Shown: positions 6,659 through 7,362 of the stretch, piece by piece
How the letters are laid out: each line of letters opens with the position of its first letter
Position numbering within the stretch: position 1 is the stretch's first letter
Source: an uncultured Clostridia bacterium
Lineage (GTDB): Bacteria; Bacillota; Clostridia; Christensenellales; Borkfalkiaceae
DNA length: 7,362 bases
Direction of reading: 5' to 3'
Assembly (NCBI GenBank): GCA_944338265.1
Contig: CALVLO010000156.1
Coordinates: 1-7,362, forward strand
Program-made: the position numbers and the translations under genes
Notes under the pieces: generated by a model
Seen by the model: the letters and a program-made list of their open reading frames with translations, nothing else
The model's database searches: none
Told to the model about the DNA's origin: nothing

Positions 6659-6704
6659 CACCACAAAAAAAGAGAAGGCAAAAGCCTTCTCTTTTTTTGT
6701 GGTG
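6659..6704 (-). terminator. Strong rho-independent terminator of the tRNA-Ala gene
   Basis: A perfect 21-bp stem (6659-6679 with 6684-6704) has a 4-base loop, with A7 in one arm and T7 in the other. Its outer base pairs use the last bases of the tRNA, including the encoded CCA at 6700-6702. The T7 run followed by GTGGTG serves as the U-rich part on the minus strand. Confidence 0.85.
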
Positions 6705-6775
6705 GAGATAACGAGATTCGAACTCGTGGCCTGTACGTTGCGAACGTACCGCTCTACCAACTGAGCCATATCCCC
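6700..6775 (-). tRNA. tRNA-Ala, anticodon CGC, with encoded CCA
   Basis: The minus strand folds into a full cloverleaf of 76 bases including the encoded CCA. The acceptor arm pairs GGGGATA with TATCTCC and has a G-U at the third pair, the classic alanine identity element. The D arm is GCTC/GAGC, the anticodon stem is GTACG/CGTAC with loop TTCGCAA (anticodon CGC, codon GCG), and the T arm is ACGAG/CTCGT around TTCGAAT. Assignment is by direct folding. Confidence 0.95.
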
Positions 6776-6781
6776 ATCGGA

Positions 6782-6819
6782 TTGTGCTATGATTATAGCA
6801 CAACTTCAAAAAAAAGCAA
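6782..6819 (-). promoter_or_regulatory. Promoter of tRNA-Ala with an inverted repeat around the -10 box
   Basis: A perfect TATAAT (6797-6792) with an upstream TGC forms an extended -10, with TTGCTT about 16 bases further upstream. A perfect 9-bp inverted repeat TTGTGCTAT/ATAGCACAA (6782-6790 and 6795-6803, 4-base spacer) encloses the -10 box. The predicted start lies about ten bases before the tRNA 5' end at 6775. Confidence 0.65.
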
Positions 6820-6861
6820 GCGTTTTCGGCGCAATTTTCAAAAAAATTTCGCTGTCCGCGC

Positions 6862-7104
6862 TTAAACGGGGTATTCGTCTTCGATATCGAAGTCCAACCC
6901 CACGCTATCGGCTTCTTCCCACCGCTGTTGAATAAATTCAAGCATCTGCACATACGCCGCCTTCAAACCTTCGCCGTACATATCGAGCCTGCCCTTATAC
7001 TCACGGTCTTGTAAATCATCCAAGATGTATTTGAGCTCATCGATCAGATCCAAGAGCGTTTGACGGGCATCCGCAGGGATCATAGAACGTTGTCTCTTTT
7101 CCAT
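6862..7104 (-). CDS. Small acidic protein of 80 residues, function unknown
   Basis: The ATG at 7104 is chosen because the only strong promoter (7133-7161) lies just upstream; an in-frame ATG at 7161 would overlap its -35 box. The Shine-Dalgarno site is poor (AGAAG about ten bases before the ATG). The product begins MEKRQRSMIPADARQTLLDL. Residues about 15-33 and 47-64 look helical and amphipathic (LLDLIDELKYILDDLQDRE and LKAAYVQMLEFIQQRWEEA). It ends in an acidic tail, DFDIEDEYPV. There is no signal peptide, membrane segment or recognisable catalytic motif. I do not recognise the family. Two charged helices with an acidic tail suggest a small cytoplasmic helical-hairpin protein, perhaps a partner of another protein (inference). 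It is transcribed alone toward the tRNA-Ala gene, and only a weak AT-rich hairpin (6829-6852) follows it. Confidence 0.72.
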   Translation of the reverse strand: MEKRQRSMIPADARQTLLDLIDELKYILDDLQDREYKGRLDMYGEGLKAAYVQMLEFIQQRWEEADSVGLDFDIEDEYPV

Positions 7105-7132
7105 AATGCTACTTCTGTAAGTTTTTTCTTTT

Positions 7133-7161
7133 ATTATAGCATCCCGAAGGCGTGATTTCAA
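7133..7161 (-). promoter_or_regulatory. Promoter of the 80-residue protein gene
   Basis: On the minus strand TTGAAA (7161-7156), a 17-base spacer and TATAAT (7138-7133) preceded by TGC give a near-consensus extended -10 promoter. It leaves a leader of about 25 bases before the ATG at 7104, which is the main argument against the longer start at 7161. Confidence 0.8.
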
Positions 7162-7243
7162 GTATATTGAACTGTAAAATTAAAAAATTTTGATAGACTT
7201 TTCCCGCAAACTTAAATTTTTTTCTTCGGTTGCCTGAAAATGA

Positions 7244-7273
7244 TTGACAAACGGCTCCGAAACATAGTAAAAT
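7244..7273 (+). promoter_or_regulatory. Promoter of tRNA-Val
   Basis: A perfect TTGACA (7244-7249) is followed after 18 bases by TAAAAT (7268-7273). Transcription should start near 7281, a few bases before the tRNA 5' end at 7290. The AT-rich stretch 7162-7243 between the two divergent promoters shows nothing else. Confidence 0.7.
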
Positions 7274-7289
7274 AACACACGCAAACGAC

Positions 7290-7362
7290 GGGGGCATAGC
7301 TCAGTTGGTTAGAGCGCATGCTTCACATGCATGAGGTCACAGGTTCGAGCCCTGTTGTCCCC
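7290..7362 (+). tRNA. tRNA-Val, anticodon CAC (cut at the window edge)
   Basis: The plus strand folds as a tRNA: acceptor arm GGGGGCA with TGTCCCC, D arm GCTC/GAGC, anticodon stem CATGC/GCATG with loop TTCACAT (anticodon CAC, codon GTG), and T arm ACAGG/CCTGT around TTCGAGC. The window ends at the last acceptor base, so the discriminator base and CCA lie outside. Confidence 0.94.

Noticed and set aside
5578..6711. A 377-codon open frame on the plus strand
   Set aside because: It is antisense to the isomerase and then runs through the repeat array into the tRNA terminator; the translation is low-complexity.
6423..6953. A 176-codon open frame on the minus strand
   Set aside because: It reads straight through the tRNA-Ala gene and its terminator, so it cannot be a real gene.
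6700..7362. Possible genomic island between two tRNA genes
   Set aside because: No integrase, no direct repeat of a tRNA 3' end and only one small gene lie between them; chance proximity is simpler.

Overview
The window reads like a piece of a chromosome from a Gram-positive, Clostridia-like gut or rumen bacterium, probably a metagenome assembly. This is inferred from the strong AGGAGG-type ribosome binding sites, lipoprotein signal peptides, extended -10 promoters, rho-independent terminators and carbohydrate genes controlled by AraC-type regulators. No gene fixes the species. Almost everything lies on the minus strand; only the tRNA-Val at the right edge is on the plus strand.

Left part (1-1671, minus): a promoter, an AraC-family regulator, then a sugar-type ABC transporter substrate-binding lipoprotein that runs off the left edge. 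The pair looks like a regulator and the uptake system it controls.

Middle (1815-4660, minus): a probable remnant of a glycoside-degradation locus. A long, hairpin-rich leader precedes a lipoprotein that resembles only the N-terminal domain of a GH31 glycosidase. Next comes a GH94/GH36-type phosphorylase-like gene broken by two single-base frameshifts in homopolymers, apparently with a large internal deletion, and then two terminator-like hairpins. By eye this gene is more AT-rich than its neighbours.

Right-middle (4661-6383, minus): a sugar phosphate isomerase/epimerase (TIM barrel) with its own extended -10 promoter, followed by a second AraC-family regulator that has no clear canonical start codon. 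The two are probably cotranscribed.

Right part (6392-7362): directly upstream of the isomerase promoter is an array of about twelve degenerate 21-22 bp repeats with a TGCA core and phased A-tracts. It is followed by the tRNA-Ala(CGC) gene with its terminator, a small uncharacterised acidic protein of 80 residues, and a tRNA-Val(CAC) on the plus strand that is cut by the window edge.

The most unusual signals are the helically phased repeat array, the series of stem-loops in front of the truncated GH31-like lipoprotein, and the frameshifted phosphorylase. No defence system, CRISPR array or transposase was seen.
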